From positions 558,001-622,000 of the forward strand of contig NZ_JACHYC010000004.1 in assembly GCF_014192575.1 (NCBI RefSeq): a stretch of 64,000 bases of DNA. The letters run 5' to 3'. Position 1 is the first letter of the stretch. Each line of letters begins with the position of its first letter. Shown here piece by piece: positions 34,066 through 43,505 of the stretch. The notes below the pieces were generated by a model. It saw only the letters and a program-made list of their open reading frames with translations. It searched no databases and was not told the DNA's origin. The position numbers and the translations under genes were made by a program. The stretch is from Variovorax sp. Sphag1AA. GTDB lineage: Bacteria; Pseudomonadota; Gammaproteobacteria; Burkholderiales; Burkholderiaceae_C.

Positions 34066-35964
34066 TCATCCTCCTGTGAGAGCCAGGGCCACCCGATAGG
34101 TGATCCAGCACGCAATGTAGGCGAGTCCGAACAAATAGCCAGCCATGATGAACACGTAGCGCCATGAACCGGTTTCGCGCTTGACTGTCGCCAGCGTCGA
34201 AATGCACTGCGGCGCGAAGACGTACCAGACCAGGAGCGAAAGCGCGGTTGCCAGCGACCAGCTGCCCGCGAGCAGCGGCTCCAGCTGCCCCGCGACGTCA
34301 TCGCCGGTGGCTGAGAGCGCGTAGACGGTGCCCAAGGCGCCCACCGCCACTTCACGCGCAGCCATGCCGGGCACGAGCGCAATCGAGATCTGCCAGTTGA
34401 AGCCGATGGGCGCGAAGATGTGTTCGAGCCCGCGGCCGATCATGCCGGCCAGGCTGTACTGGATCGCCGGCCCAGTCGCACCTTCCGGCGGCGATGGGAA
34501 GGTCGAGAGGAACCACAGCAGGATCGTGAGCGTGAGGATGATCGTGCCCACGCGCTGGATGAAGATCCACGCACGCTCGTAGAGGCCCAGCGCAAGATTG
34601 CGCAGGTTGGGCCAGCGATAGGCCGGCAGTTCCATCATCAGCGGCGAGTGCTGTTTGCTGTCGCGGAAGCGCTTCATCACCCACGCCACCGCCATCGCCG
34701 AGACGATGCCGAAGACGTAGAGCGCGAACAGCACGACGCCCTGGAGATTGAACACGCCACCCACGGTGCGCGCCGGAATGAAGGCGGCGATCAGGAGCGC
34801 ATAGACGGGCAGGCGCGCCGAGCAGGTCATCAGCGGCGCGATCATGATCGTCGTGATCCGGTCGCGCCAATTGGTGATCGTGCGCGTCGCCATCACGCCG
34901 GGAATCGCGCATGCGAAGCTGGAGAGCAGCGGAATGAAGGAGCGGCCCGACAAACCCACCGTGCCCATCACGCGGTCGAGCAGGAAGGCGGCACGCGGCA
35001 GGTAGCCTGAATCTTCCAGCGCAAGGATGAAGAGGAACAGGATCAGGATCTGCGGCAGGAACACGATCACCCCGCCGACGCCGGCCACGATGCCATCCAC
35101 CAGCAAGCTCTGCAGCATGCCTTCGGGCATCGCGCGCTTGAGGAACTCGCCGACCGCGCCGGTAGCGTCCTTGATGGCGTCCATGGGCACTTCGGCCCAA
35201 CTGAACACCGCCTGGAACATCAGGAACATCGTGATCGCCAGCACCAGCATGCCCCACAGCGGATGCATCACGACACGGTCGATGCGATCGCTCGTTGCGA
35301 GGCTGCCGACGGGCTCTTTCACCGCCACGGAAAGAATGCGGCGCACTTCGCGCTGGGTGTCGAGCACCTCATCGAAGCCCGGCGCGTGCCATGCGCGCGG
35401 CACGGCAGCGGTCACCGGCGCATCGAGCGCTTCGACCAGCGCACGCGCGCCATTGCTCTGCACGCCGACGGTCTCGATCACCGGCACGCCGAGCTCGCGC
35501 GACAGCGCCGCGGTGTCCACGGTGATCCCCTGCTTCCTCGCCATGTCGGTCATGTTGAGCGCAACCACCATCGGCAGTCCGAGCCGCTTGGCATCGAGAA
35601 CGAGTCGCAGGTTCAGGCGAAGGTTGGTGGCATCGGTGACGCACACCAGCAGGTCGGGCGGCGCCTCGCTGCTCTTGCCGGTGACCACGTCGCGCGTGAC
35701 CGCCTCATCGGCAGACAGCGCATTGAGGCTGTAGGCGCCGGGCAGATCCAGCACGAACACCCGACGGCCCGAAGCGGTGCGCAGCGTGCCTTCCTTGCGC
35801 TCGACGGTCACACCCGCGTAGTTGGCGACCTTCTGCCGGCTGCCTGTGAGCAGATTGAACAGCGCGGTCTTGCCGCAATTGGGGTTGCCCAATAGCGCAA
35901 TGCGCTCGGGCGGGCTCGACACCGACGCAGCGCCGGGCTTGAACGTGAGCGTTGCTTCAACCAT
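34066..35964 (-). CDS. feoB: Ferrous iron transport protein B
   Basis: A 632-residue Fe2+ permease with an N-terminal cytoplasmic G domain (G1 GNPNCGKT at 26-33, switch AGVTVERKEG near 50, G3 DLPGAYSL near 73-80, G4 NMTD near 136). Two Gate domains in the membrane part follow; CAIPGVMATRTI near 352-363 and FAPQCISTL near 585 belong to this region. At 632 residues it is clearly shorter than E. coli FeoB (773). It overlaps feoA by 8 bases and is controlled from the Fur box upstream of feoA. Confidence 0.95.
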   Translation of the reverse strand: MVEATLTFKPGAASVSSPPERIALLGNPNCGKTALFNLLTGSRQKVANYAGVTVERKEGTLRTASGRRVFVLDLPGAYSLNALSADEAVTRDVVTGKSSEAPPDLLVCVTDATNLRLNLRLVLDAKRLGLPMVVALNMTDMARKQGITVDTAALSRELGVPVIETVGVQSNGARALVEALDAPVTAAVPRAWHAPGFDEVLDTQREVRRILSVAVKEPVGSLATSDRIDRVVMHPLWGMLVLAITMFLMFQAVFSWAEVPMDAIKDATGAVGEFLKRAMPEGMLQSLLVDGIVAGVGGVIVFLPQILILFLFILALEDSGYLPRAAFLLDRVMGTVGLSGRSFIPLLSSFACAIPGVMATRTITNWRDRITTIMIAPLMTCSARLPVYALLIAAFIPARTVGGVFNLQGVVLFALYVFGIVSAMAVAWVMKRFRDSKQHSPLMMELPAYRWPNLRNLALGLYERAWIFIQRVGTIILTLTILLWFLSTFPSPPEGATGPAIQYSLAGMIGRGLEHIFAPIGFNWQISIALVPGMAAREVAVGALGTVYALSATGDDVAGQLEPLLAGSWSLATALSLLVWYVFAPQCISTLATVKRETGSWRYVFIMAGYLFGLAYIACWITYRVALALTGG

Positions 35965-36247
35965 GGCGAGCCGCTCCCGGTGTGACGCGGATCATCGCGG
36001 CCTCATGCCGGCGCAATGCGAACGTCGTGTGGCCCAACCGCACAGCGAGCGGCTCGCGCCCAGGCACGCCATTGGCGACGATGCAGACCGCCTCGCCGGG
36101 AACAAATCCGATCTCAGTCAGCCGCAACGCCAGTTCGCGATCTTCGGGGGTATCCGGCCGCGCCACATCGAGCACCGTGGCCCACTGACGATTGGGAAGT
36201 TGATGGAGGCTGATGGCGGCGAGGGCCGCGCCGGTCGAATTGGTCAC
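35957..36247 (-). CDS. feoA: Ferrous iron transport protein A
   Basis: A 96-residue SH3-like FeoA protein, with RLTEIGFVPGEAVCIVANGVPGREPLAVRLGHTTFALRRHEAAMIRV (about 43-89) in the family pattern. It starts with GTG; no ATG is available before the domain. It supports FeoB-mediated iron uptake. The GTG is 26 bases from the Fur box, so repressor binding would block its promoter. Confidence 0.9.
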   Translation of the reverse strand: MTNSTGAALAAISLHQLPNRQWATVLDVARPDTPEDRELALRLTEIGFVPGEAVCIVANGVPGREPLAVRLGHTTFALRRHEAAMIRVTPGAARHG

Positions 36248-36273
36248 CCGCAGAGTCCAGGAGTCTTCAAAAA

Positions 36274-36288
36274 TGAGAATTATTCTCG
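36274..36288. promoter_or_regulatory. Fur box
   Basis: TGAGAAT-T-ATTCTCG is a 7-1-7 inverted repeat with a perfect GAGAAT/ATTCTC core, matching the Fur consensus half-site TGATAAT at six of seven positions on one side. It lies directly upstream of feoA. Iron-bound Fur would repress the feo operon in iron-replete cells. Confidence 0.85.
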
Positions 36289-36566
36289 AAAACAGAGGGC
36301 GTTGGGCGGATCTTGGCCGAAGCCATCACGCGAGCAGGTAGAAATTCCGAGGCTTCGCCAGAACTTTCCCGGGACTCCACAGGCATGCTGCCGAGCGCGA
36401 TTGCGCGTTACGTCTGGCTACACATGACAGAATCGCCAAAAAAGTCAGGGAGCCCAGTGAACCATTTCATCGCCATCGATGGGCAACATCGTGCCAGCCC
36501 ATCCAGAAGCCCAATCGGACTCTTCGCGTCCGGCAATCCGCATCTCCTGAGTTCCAGCAGCCGGTC
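36289..36566. other. Intergenic region between the feo promoter and the VirB7-effector chimera
   Basis: About 280 bases that contain no convincing gene, tRNA or insertion-sequence end. A short open frame (36313-36570) ends in an ATGA overlap with the chimera start, but its protein is Ser/Arg/Pro-rich without recognisable features. This stretch marks the left flank of the secretion-system remnant. I saw no flanking direct repeat or attachment site. Confidence 0.5.
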
Positions 36567-37997
36567 ATGACCAATGCCGCGCTGACGCATGCCCTGCGGG
36601 GCAGCTTTGCCCTGTCCGCCGTTATTGCACTGACAGCCTGCGGCACGCCACCCCCGTCCGATTTCTCCGGCGATTGGCGCCCGGTCAATCGCTACCAGCA
36701 GGCAACCGCAGAAATCCCACTGTCGCCGGCCTACCTGTTCCATGCCACGCCCATCGACGGAACGTTGAAGACGATGCTCGAGCGCTGGGCGAGGGACACG
36801 GATCTCGAACTCGCCTATACCAAGAGCAGTCGTCAGATTTCAAGCAAGGTTTCGTCCGCGCTTCGGGAAGGACCGGACGCTCTTGAGGCTGCCCGCCTGG
36901 AAGCGCTTGAAGGCAAGCCTGAACGACTGGCCGAACTGATGTATGGCGGTCGCATGGGGAACAACGATCCGGGTGACGGCTACAAGTACCGGGGCCGGGG
37001 TTACATCCAGTTGACCGGCAAGCATGGCTACACGGAGGCCGGCAAAGCGCTTGCGCTTGACTTGGTCGACAACCCGGAGTTGGCGGCCGATCCTGAGAAC
37101 GCTTCGAAAATCGCCGTGTGGTACTGGAACAAGCGGGTGCACAACGTCGCTCCTGAAAGCGTCACCGGCGCAACCCGCATCATCAATGGCGGCACAAACG
37201 GTCTAGAGGATCGCAAGTCGCGCTTTGTCGAATGGGACAGCAAACTTACGCCCGAAGTTGTAGCGCGGTTGCGCACGGCCGTCGGTCACGAGGAAGTGCC
37301 CGACATGTTGGGCGAGGTTGGCCGCAGTGAAGAGGTGCATCGCAAGAATGCAAACTTAAAGCAAGGAGACCGCGGAACGCTCGTCATCGACCTGCAGCGC
37401 CAACTCAACGCGCTGGGATCGACAGACAAGCACGGCCAGCCTTTGACGTTGGACGGACACTTCGGGCCGACAACCCACCATGCACTGCAAAGCTTTCAGC
37501 GCGATCACGGCTTAGCGCCCGATGGAGTCGTAGGCCCCAAGACGCTCAACGCGATGCGAACGCCCTCGCACCACGAGAACAGCGACATCGCCGCGGCTCA
37601 GATCAACGAAGCAGGCCATCCCGGCTTCACCATGTTCCGTCAGGCTCTCGCAGGTGTGCAACAGCTCGACGCCCAGCATGGGCGCGCTTCTGACCTCCAT
37701 AGCGAACAGATCAGCGCATGCCTCGCCGTAAAGGCTTGGGGCGAAGGAATGCAACGAATCGACCACGTCGCCCTCGGCACAGACGCGACGCGCATTTTCG
37801 CAGCGCAAGGCGCGTTGAACTCACCGTTCAAGCAAGTAGCGGGTGTGACCACGATGGACGCGTTCAATACGTCGATCGCGCAAAGCACGCAAGACTGGAC
37901 GGTCGTCACGCGACAACGCAGTGACCAAACCTCGGCGCGAACGCGGGACCTGCAGGCACAGGATCAGACCCGAGACATTCGAACACTCGCGCACTGA
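36567..37997 (+). CDS. Chimeric VirB7-N0 / GH19 remnant / peptidoglycan-binding / XVIPCD protein
   Basis: A 476-residue ORF that joins pieces of two X-type T4SS proteins. Residues 1-86 look like an X-VirB7 lipoprotein: a hydrophobic signal with lipobox LTAC and Cys25, the FSGDWRPVNRYQQ stretch near 33-45 and an N0-like segment (ATPIDGTLKTMLERWARDTDLELAY, 60-84). From about 100 the sequence is the C-terminal part of a GH19 lysozyme-like domain (GKPERLAELMYGGRMGNNDPGDGYKYRGRGYIQLTG, then INGGTNGLEDR). A PG_binding_1 domain (262-330) and an XVIPCD-like secretion domain (349-450; HPGF, LDAQHGR, GEGMQRIDHVAL, FAAQG) follow. The upstream GH19 part carrying both catalytic glutamates (HES/HET motif) is missing, as are the second half of VirB7 N0 and all other virB genes. 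A deletion fusion is the simplest reading; activity is doubtful. Confidence 0.75.
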   Translation: MTNAALTHALRGSFALSAVIALTACGTPPPSDFSGDWRPVNRYQQATAEIPLSPAYLFHATPIDGTLKTMLERWARDTDLELAYTKSSRQISSKVSSALREGPDALEAARLEALEGKPERLAELMYGGRMGNNDPGDGYKYRGRGYIQLTGKHGYTEAGKALALDLVDNPELAADPENASKIAVWYWNKRVHNVAPESVTGATRIINGGTNGLEDRKSRFVEWDSKLTPEVVARLRTAVGHEEVPDMLGEVGRSEEVHRKNANLKQGDRGTLVIDLQRQLNALGSTDKHGQPLTLDGHFGPTTHHALQSFQRDHGLAPDGVVGPKTLNAMRTPSHHENSDIAAAQINEAGHPGFTMFRQALAGVQQLDAQHGRASDLHSEQISACLAVKAWGEGMQRIDHVALGTDATRIFAAQGALNSPFKQVAGVTTMDAFNTSIAQSTQDWTVVTRQRSDQTSARTRDLQAQDQTRDIRTLAH

Positions 37998-38048
37998 TCG
38001 GGCCCGTCCGAGTCCGGTCGCCAATCGCCGACTCACCACACCAAGAAC

Positions 38049-38078
38049 GAGACGAGCGTGCTTCGCACGCTTCGTCTC
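38049..38078. repeat. Inverted repeat between the chimera and virD4
   Basis: GAGACGA-GCGTGC pairs with GCACGC-T-TCGTCTC around a TTC loop: 13 base pairs with a single bulged T. No T run follows, so intrinsic termination is unlikely. It lies 35 bases upstream of the virD4 ATG and could act on virD4 expression or mRNA stability. Confidence 0.6.
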
Positions 38079-38112
38079 GCCGTCATCCTCAATATCAATC
38101 AATCCACTCCAC

Positions 38113-39792
38113 ATGACCAAGGCCAAGTGGACCGCGACGGCATTGCTGCTCGTCGTGGCCGTCGCTGCCGGCGCCTATCTGTCCGGCTTCATCACGCTGC
38201 TGCTGCTCAAGCTCCCGGTGCATTCCCTTGCGTGGCACACCTATCTCGACTACGCGCGCGTGCTCGATCACCCGCAAGTGCAACCGCATGTCGACCGCAT
38301 CAAATTGGCCGGCATGATTGGCTTCGGTCTGTCCTTGACACTTTGGCTGATGCTCCTTGCACTGGCGGCGCGGGCAAAAGCCGCTTCTCTCCACGGAGAA
38401 GCGCGCTTCGCCACTCGCTCGGATCTGGCGCGCAGCGGAATGCTCAAGTCCACGACAAATGGAATCCTGGTCGGCAAACTGGGACGCGATCTGCTGCGCC
38501 TTTCCGGTCAGCAGTTCGTGATCCTTGCAGCACCGACGCGCTCGGGCAAAGGTGTCGGCGTTGTGATCCCCAACCTGCTGGACTATCAGGAATCGATGGT
38601 GGTCCTCGACATCAAGCAGGAGAACTACGACCTGACGAGCGGATGGCGAGCCAGTCAAGGTCAGCAGATCTTCCTCTTCAATCCCTTTGCAGAGGACAGG
38701 CGCACCCACCGCTGGAATCCGCTGAGCTATGTGTCGAATGATCCGGCGTTCCGCGTCTCCGACCTGATGAGCATCGCCGCAATGCTCTACCCCGACGGTG
38801 CGGACGACCAGAAGTTCTGGGTCAGCCAGGCGCGAAACGCATTCATGGCATTTGCGCTCTATCTTTTCGAGAAATGGGAAGCGGACGAAGAGCAAGGCTT
38901 GCCCATGCACTTTCGCTCGATACGCACGCTGGGGCAAATCTACAGGCTGTCGTCAGGCGACGGGTCCGATCTGCGTGCGTTCTACCAGTCGTTGGCCCAG
39001 TCGCCCTTTCTCAGCGAGAACGCCCAATCCGCTTTCTCGAATCTGCTTTCGCAGGCTGCCGAAACCTTTGCGTCAATCCTCGGTACGTTCAAGGAGCCGC
39101 TCAACGCCTGGATCAATCCAGTGCTCGATGCAGCGACCAGCGCTGATGACTTCCTGCTCACCGACGTGCGCAAGAAGAAGATGACGATCTACATCGGCAT
39201 CCAACCGAACAAGCTTGCCGAGAGCCGGCTGATCGTGAATCTCTTCTTCAGCCAGCTCATCAACGTGAATACGAGGGAGCTGCCGCAGAACAATCAGGCG
39301 CTCAAGCACCAGTGCCTGCTGTTGATGGACGAGTTCACGAGCATCGGCAAGGTGGACATCATCGCCAAGGCAGTGAGCTACATGGCCGGCTACAACATCC
39401 GGCTCCTGCCCATCGTTCAAAGCATGGCGCAACTCGATGCGACGTACGGCAAGGAGGTGGCCCGCACGTTGGTCACGAACCACGCGCTGCAGATCGTCTA
39501 TGCGCCTCGCGAGCAGCAGGACGCAAACGACTATTCGGAGATGCTCGGCTACACCACGGTGCGCAAGGAGAATCTCACGCGCAACCGCGGCGATGTGTCA
39601 CGCGCCCAAAGTGAGGAGCGACGCGCACTCATGCTGCCGCAGGAGCTGAAGGCGATGGGACCGGACAAGGAAGTCTTCTTGTATGAAGGCATACCCCATC
39701 CCGTGCTTTGCGAAAAGATCCGCTACTACCAGGATCCCTACTTCAAGACGCGGCTGCTGTCCAAAGTCGAGATCCCGGCACTGTCGGTCTGA
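38113..39792 (+). CDS. virD4: Type IV secretion coupling protein VirD4
   Basis: A 559-residue VirD4/TraG ATPase that recruits effectors with a C-terminal XVIPCD to the T4SS channel. Two N-terminal transmembrane helices (about 8-32 and 66-87) are followed by Walker A PTRSGKG at 141-147, an all-alpha region between about 215 and 335, and Walker B LLLMDEF at 402-408. The final KMGP-like EVFLYEGIPHPVLCEKIRYYQDP is typical of X-T4SS VirD4. Length equals Xanthomonas VirD4 (about 557), with no frameshift. It is the only intact secretion gene here and stands next to the chimera. Its stop lies 10 bases from the acnA stop on the other strand. Confidence 0.9.
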   Translation: MTKAKWTATALLLVVAVAAGAYLSGFITLLLLKLPVHSLAWHTYLDYARVLDHPQVQPHVDRIKLAGMIGFGLSLTLWLMLLALAARAKAASLHGEARFATRSDLARSGMLKSTTNGILVGKLGRDLLRLSGQQFVILAAPTRSGKGVGVVIPNLLDYQESMVVLDIKQENYDLTSGWRASQGQQIFLFNPFAEDRRTHRWNPLSYVSNDPAFRVSDLMSIAAMLYPDGADDQKFWVSQARNAFMAFALYLFEKWEADEEQGLPMHFRSIRTLGQIYRLSSGDGSDLRAFYQSLAQSPFLSENAQSAFSNLLSQAAETFASILGTFKEPLNAWINPVLDAATSADDFLLTDVRKKKMTIYIGIQPNKLAESRLIVNLFFSQLINVNTRELPQNNQALKHQCLLLMDEFTSIGKVDIIAKAVSYMAGYNIRLLPIVQSMAQLDATYGKEVARTLVTNHALQIVYAPREQQDANDYSEMLGYTTVRKENLTRNRGDVSRAQSEERRALMLPQELKAMGPDKEVFLYEGIPHPVLCEKIRYYQDPYFKTRLLSKVEIPALSV

Positions 39793-39802
39793 GCGACCTC
39801 TG

Positions 39803-42538
39803 TCAGGCCGCCAGCAACTGCCGCAGCACGAATGGCAGGATGCCGCCGTGCTTGTAGTAGTCGACCTCGATCGGCGTGTCGATGCGCAGGCGCACCGTCA
39901 CCTCCTGGTGGCTGCCATCGGCCCGGTGAACGACGAGCTTGACGTCCATCTGGGGCTTGAGCTCGCCGCCGACCACAACGTCGATCTTCTCGTTGCCGGT
40001 CAGGCCGAGACTTTCCCAGGAATCGGCGCCACGGAACTGCAGCGGGAGCACGCCCATGCCAACCAGGTTCGCGCGATGGATGCGCTCGAAGCTGCGCGCC
40101 ACCACGGCCTTGATGCCGAGCAGCTGCGTGCCCTTCGCAGCCCAGTCGCGCGATGAGCCGGTACCGTATTCCTCGCCGCCGAAGACGATGGTCGGCACGC
40201 CTTGCTCGATGTACTTCATCGCAGCGTCGTAGATCGCCATCTTCTCGCCGCTCGGCTGGAACAGCGTCACGCCGCCCTCTTCGCGCGAGCCGTCGGCGGC
40301 CGCCGGGATCATGAGGTTCTTGATGCGCACGTTGGCGAAGGTGCCGCGCATCATCACTTCGTGGTTGCCGCGCCGTGAACCGTAGCTGTTGAAGTCGGCC
40401 TTCTGCACGCCGTTCGCCTTCAGCCAGATGCCTGCGGGCGAGCTTTCCTTGATCGACCCGGCCGGTGAGATGTGGTCGGTCGTGATCGAGTCGCCGAAGA
40501 GCGCCATGACGCGCGCACCCGTGAAGCCCGCATCGGCCGCATGCGGCTCCATCTTGAAGCCGTCGAAGAACGGCGGCTCGGCGATGTAGGTGGATTCGGG
40601 CCAGTCGTACACCTGCCCCGTCACGCCCTTGATGCTGCTCCACAGCTTGCCGGGGTTGTCCTTGATCTGCTCGTAGTTCTGGCGGAACGCCTTGGCGTTC
40701 ATTGCATAGCGCAGGTTCTCGTCGATTTCCTTTGCAGTGGGCCAGATGTCGCCGAGGTAGACGTCCTGTCCCTTCTTGCCCTTGCCGACCGGCTGGGTCA
40801 TCAGGTCGACCATCACGTTGCCAGCAATCGCGTAGGCGACGACCAGCGGAGGCGATGCCAGGAAGTTGGCCTTCAGGTTCGGATGGATGCGCGCCTCGAA
40901 GTTGCGGTTGCCGGACAGCACCGCTGCACCCACGAGGTTGTTCTTCGTGATCACGTCGTTGATTTCGGGCGCAAGATCGCCTGCGTTGCCGATGCAGGTG
41001 GTGCACCCGTAGCCGGCCAGATAGAACCCGAGCTTTTCGAGATACGGCAACAGGCCCGCTTTCTCCAGGTACTCGGTCACGATGCGCGAGCCGGGCGCAA
41101 GCGAGGTCTTCACATGCGGCTTGACCGAAAGCCCAGCCTCCACCGCCTTCTTGGCGAGAAGACCGGCCGCAAGCAGCACGCTCGGATTGGACGTATTGGT
41201 GCACGAGGTGATCGCCGCAATCAGGACATCGCCATTGCCGATCGCGACATCGTCGTTGGGCAGCGGATGGCGCACCCTCAGCGAATCGGCCGGCAGATTG
41301 AAGCCGTTCGCTTCGATCGGCTTGCTATAGAGCTCCGAGAACTTCGTCGCGAGGTCGCCCAGGTTGATGCGGTCCTGCGGACGCTTCGGGCCTGCAAGGC
41401 TCGGCGTTACGGTGCCGAGGTCGAGCCGGACGACCTTGGTGTAGTTGAGCGCGCCAGGCGCGGGCATGCCGAAGAGGCCTTGCGCCTTGTAGTAGGCCTC
41501 GAATCGCTCGACTTCCGCATCGGTACGGCCGGTTCCCTTGAAGTAGGCGACCGTCATTTCGTCGACCGGGAAGAAGCCCATGGTCGCACCGTACTCGGGC
41601 GCCATGTTGCCGATCGTGGCGCGGTCGGGCACCGCGATCGATGCCGCTCCGGGGCCGAAGAATTCGACGAACTTGCCAACCACCTTCTCGCTGCGCAGGA
41701 TCGACGTGACATACAGCACCAGGTCGGTCGCAGTCACGCCTTCGCGCAGCTTGCCGGTCAGCTCGAAGCCCACCACATCGGGCGTCAGGAAGTACACAGG
41801 CTGCCCCAGCATCGCGGCTTCGGCCTCGATGCCGCCGACGCCCCAACCGACCACGCCGATGCCGTTGATCATGGTTGTGTGGCTGTCGGTGCCGACCAGC
41901 GAATCGGGGTAGTAGACCGGCGGATCACCGTTGTCGTTCGCGCTCTTGTAGACACCGCGCGCAAAGTATTCGAGATTGACCTGGTGCACGATGCCGAAGC
42001 CTGGCGGCACGACACCGAAGGTGTCGAAGGCCTGCATGCCCCACTTCATGAACTGGTAGCGCTCGTTGTTGCGCTGGAACTCCAGCTTCATGTTCAGGTC
42101 GAGCGCCTTTGGCGTGCCGTAGTAGTCCACCATCACGGAGTGGTCGACCACGAGATCGACCGGCACCAGCGGCTCGATCGTCTTGGGCGACTTGCCAAGC
42201 GACGAGGCCACGCTGCGCATTGCAGCAAGATCAGCCAGCAGCGGCACGCCGGTGAAGTCCTGCAGGACCACGCGCGTGACGACGAAGGGGATCTCCTCGG
42301 TGCGCTCCGCGTTGGGCGCCCAGTTGGCGAGCTGCTCGACGTGCTCGGCAGTCACCTTCTGGCCATCGCAATTGCGCAGCACGGATTCGAGAACGATACG
42401 GATCGAAACCGGCAGCTTGTCGACGTTCGGGTACTGCTTGGCAAGCTCCTTGAGCGACCAGTATTTCCCGGCCTTCCCCGATGCGGTCTTGAAGGTTTTC
42501 AACATGGGGGCAAAGGCATGTGCCGGTTCTTTGGCCAT
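39803..42538 (-). CDS. acnA: Aconitate hydratase A
   Basis: A 911-residue IRP/AcnA-type aconitase, interconverting citrate and isocitrate. The [4Fe-4S] cysteines are in [11 protein letters not shown] and [12 protein letters not shown], and the swivel domain carries [16 protein letters not shown] and the catalytic-serine region. AGGAG stands 8 bases before the chosen ATG; a second ATG (MLKTF) 11 codons later matches shorter family starts. It diverges from the MmyB-like regulator over 135 bases. Its end runs head-on into virD4 without a visible terminator. Confidence 0.95.
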   Translation of the reverse strand: MAKEPAHAFAPMLKTFKTASGKAGKYWSLKELAKQYPNVDKLPVSIRIVLESVLRNCDGQKVTAEHVEQLANWAPNAERTEEIPFVVTRVVLQDFTGVPLLADLAAMRSVASSLGKSPKTIEPLVPVDLVVDHSVMVDYYGTPKALDLNMKLEFQRNNERYQFMKWGMQAFDTFGVVPPGFGIVHQVNLEYFARGVYKSANDNGDPPVYYPDSLVGTDSHTTMINGIGVVGWGVGGIEAEAAMLGQPVYFLTPDVVGFELTGKLREGVTATDLVLYVTSILRSEKVVGKFVEFFGPGAASIAVPDRATIGNMAPEYGATMGFFPVDEMTVAYFKGTGRTDAEVERFEAYYKAQGLFGMPAPGALNYTKVVRLDLGTVTPSLAGPKRPQDRINLGDLATKFSELYSKPIEANGFNLPADSLRVRHPLPNDDVAIGNGDVLIAAITSCTNTSNPSVLLAAGLLAKKAVEAGLSVKPHVKTSLAPGSRIVTEYLEKAGLLPYLEKLGFYLAGYGCTTCIGNAGDLAPEINDVITKNNLVGAAVLSGNRNFEARIHPNLKANFLASPPLVVAYAIAGNVMVDLMTQPVGKGKKGQDVYLGDIWPTAKEIDENLRYAMNAKAFRQNYEQIKDNPGKLWSSIKGVTGQVYDWPESTYIAEPPFFDGFKMEPHAADAGFTGARVMALFGDSITTDHISPAGSIKESSPAGIWLKANGVQKADFNSYGSRRGNHEVMMRGTFANVRIKNLMIPAAADGSREEGGVTLFQPSGEKMAIYDAAMKYIEQGVPTIVFGGEEYGTGSSRDWAAKGTQLLGIKAVVARSFERIHRANLVGMGVLPLQFRGADSWESLGLTGNEKIDVVVGGELKPQMDVKLVVHRADGSHQEVTVRLRIDTPIEVDYYKHGGILPFVLRQLLAA

Positions 42539-42673
42539 AGGGAAACTCCTGTGATTCGTGGAAGCCTCGCAAAGATAGCAGGCTTCGATGACATCGGCAG
42601 CAGTCCGGCGCCGTAGCCCCGTCATGACGTGCGAGGTCATGGCGTTCGCGCACGAGATCACTAGGATGCGCGC

Positions 42674-43501
42674 ATGACGCTTCGAAGCACACCGCCGACC
42701 GCCGCCGATCCTTTTGGCATCCACCTGAGGCACTGGCGACAGCATCGCCGGCTGAGCCAGCTCGATCTGGCGAACGAGGCGCAGGTGTCGACAAGGCATC
42801 TGAGCTATGTCGAGACTGGCCGCGCGGAACCCAGCCGCGAGATGGTGCTGCGCCTCGCCGAGCGGCTGGAGGTGCCGCTACGCGAGCGCAATGCCCTGCT
42901 GGTGGCGGCCGGCTACGCGCCGATGTACCGACAGCGCTCGCTCGACGACCCGGCGCTGGCCTCGGCACGGCGGGCGGTCGACCTCGTTCTCAAAGGCCAC
43001 GAGCCCTTTCCGGCGCTCGCGGTCGACCGGCACTGGAATCTGGTCGCGCACAACGCGCTGGTCCCTTTGCTCATGGCCGGCGCCGCGCCCGAGCTGCTCA
43101 AGCCGCCGATCAATGTGCTCCGGCTCAGCCTGCACCCCGAGGGACTGGCGCCGCGGATTGCCAATCTGCAGCAATGGCGCGCGCATCTGTTGGAGCGGCT
43201 TCAGCAGCAGGTCGCCGCGACCGGCGACGTCGCCCTTTCGGCGCTCCACGATGAGTTGGCAGGCTATCCGCTCCCCAACGTCGGGCACGACGCACCAAGA
43301 GCCGCCGGAGAACTCGCGAACGTCGTCGTGCCCTTCCAGCTCGTGACGCCCAACGGCATCCTGAGCTTCATCAGTACGACCACGATCTTTGGAACTCCCG
43401 TGGATGTGACTCTGCAGGAGCTTGCGGTGGAATCCTTCTTCCCAGCCGATGCAGAGACGGCGAAGGCGCTGTCGACACTGGCGGCATCACCGCAAGGCTG
43501 A
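42674..43501 (+). CDS. XRE-family regulator with MmyB-like ligand-binding domain
   Basis: A 275-residue protein with an N-terminal HTH_3/XRE helix-turn-helix (about 15-70; [48 protein letters not shown]) and a C-terminal MmyB-like PAS-related domain (about 95-265; [16 protein letters not shown] near 115). Such proteins often control nearby dehydrogenase or aconitase genes and may bind fatty-acid-like ligands. It is divergent from acnA and convergent with the cyclase gene. Confidence 0.88.
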   Translation: MTLRSTPPTAADPFGIHLRHWRQHRRLSQLDLANEAQVSTRHLSYVETGRAEPSREMVLRLAERLEVPLRERNALLVAAGYAPMYRQRSLDDPALASARRAVDLVLKGHEPFPALAVDRHWNLVAHNALVPLLMAGAAPELLKPPINVLRLSLHPEGLAPRIANLQQWRAHLLERLQQQVAATGDVALSALHDELAGYPLPNVGHDAPRAAGELANVVVPFQLVTPNGILSFISTTTIFGTPVDVTLQELAVESFFPADAETAKALSTLAASPQG

Positions 43502-43505
43502 GGGT

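Noticed and set aside
36313..36570. An 85-codon open frame whose stop overlaps the chimera start (ATGA)
   Set aside because: The overlap is suggestive, but the sequence has no recognisable feature, no good ribosome-binding site and random-looking composition.
36300..39800. Insertion sequences, integrase, tRNA or attachment repeats flanking the T4SS remnant
   Set aside because: I looked on both sides for inverted or direct repeats and tRNA ends and saw none. The right end abuts acnA within 10 bases.
40472..42616. A 714-codon open frame antisense to acnA
   Set aside because: It lies wholly opposite a clear aconitase gene and has no family-like motif or ribosome-binding site.
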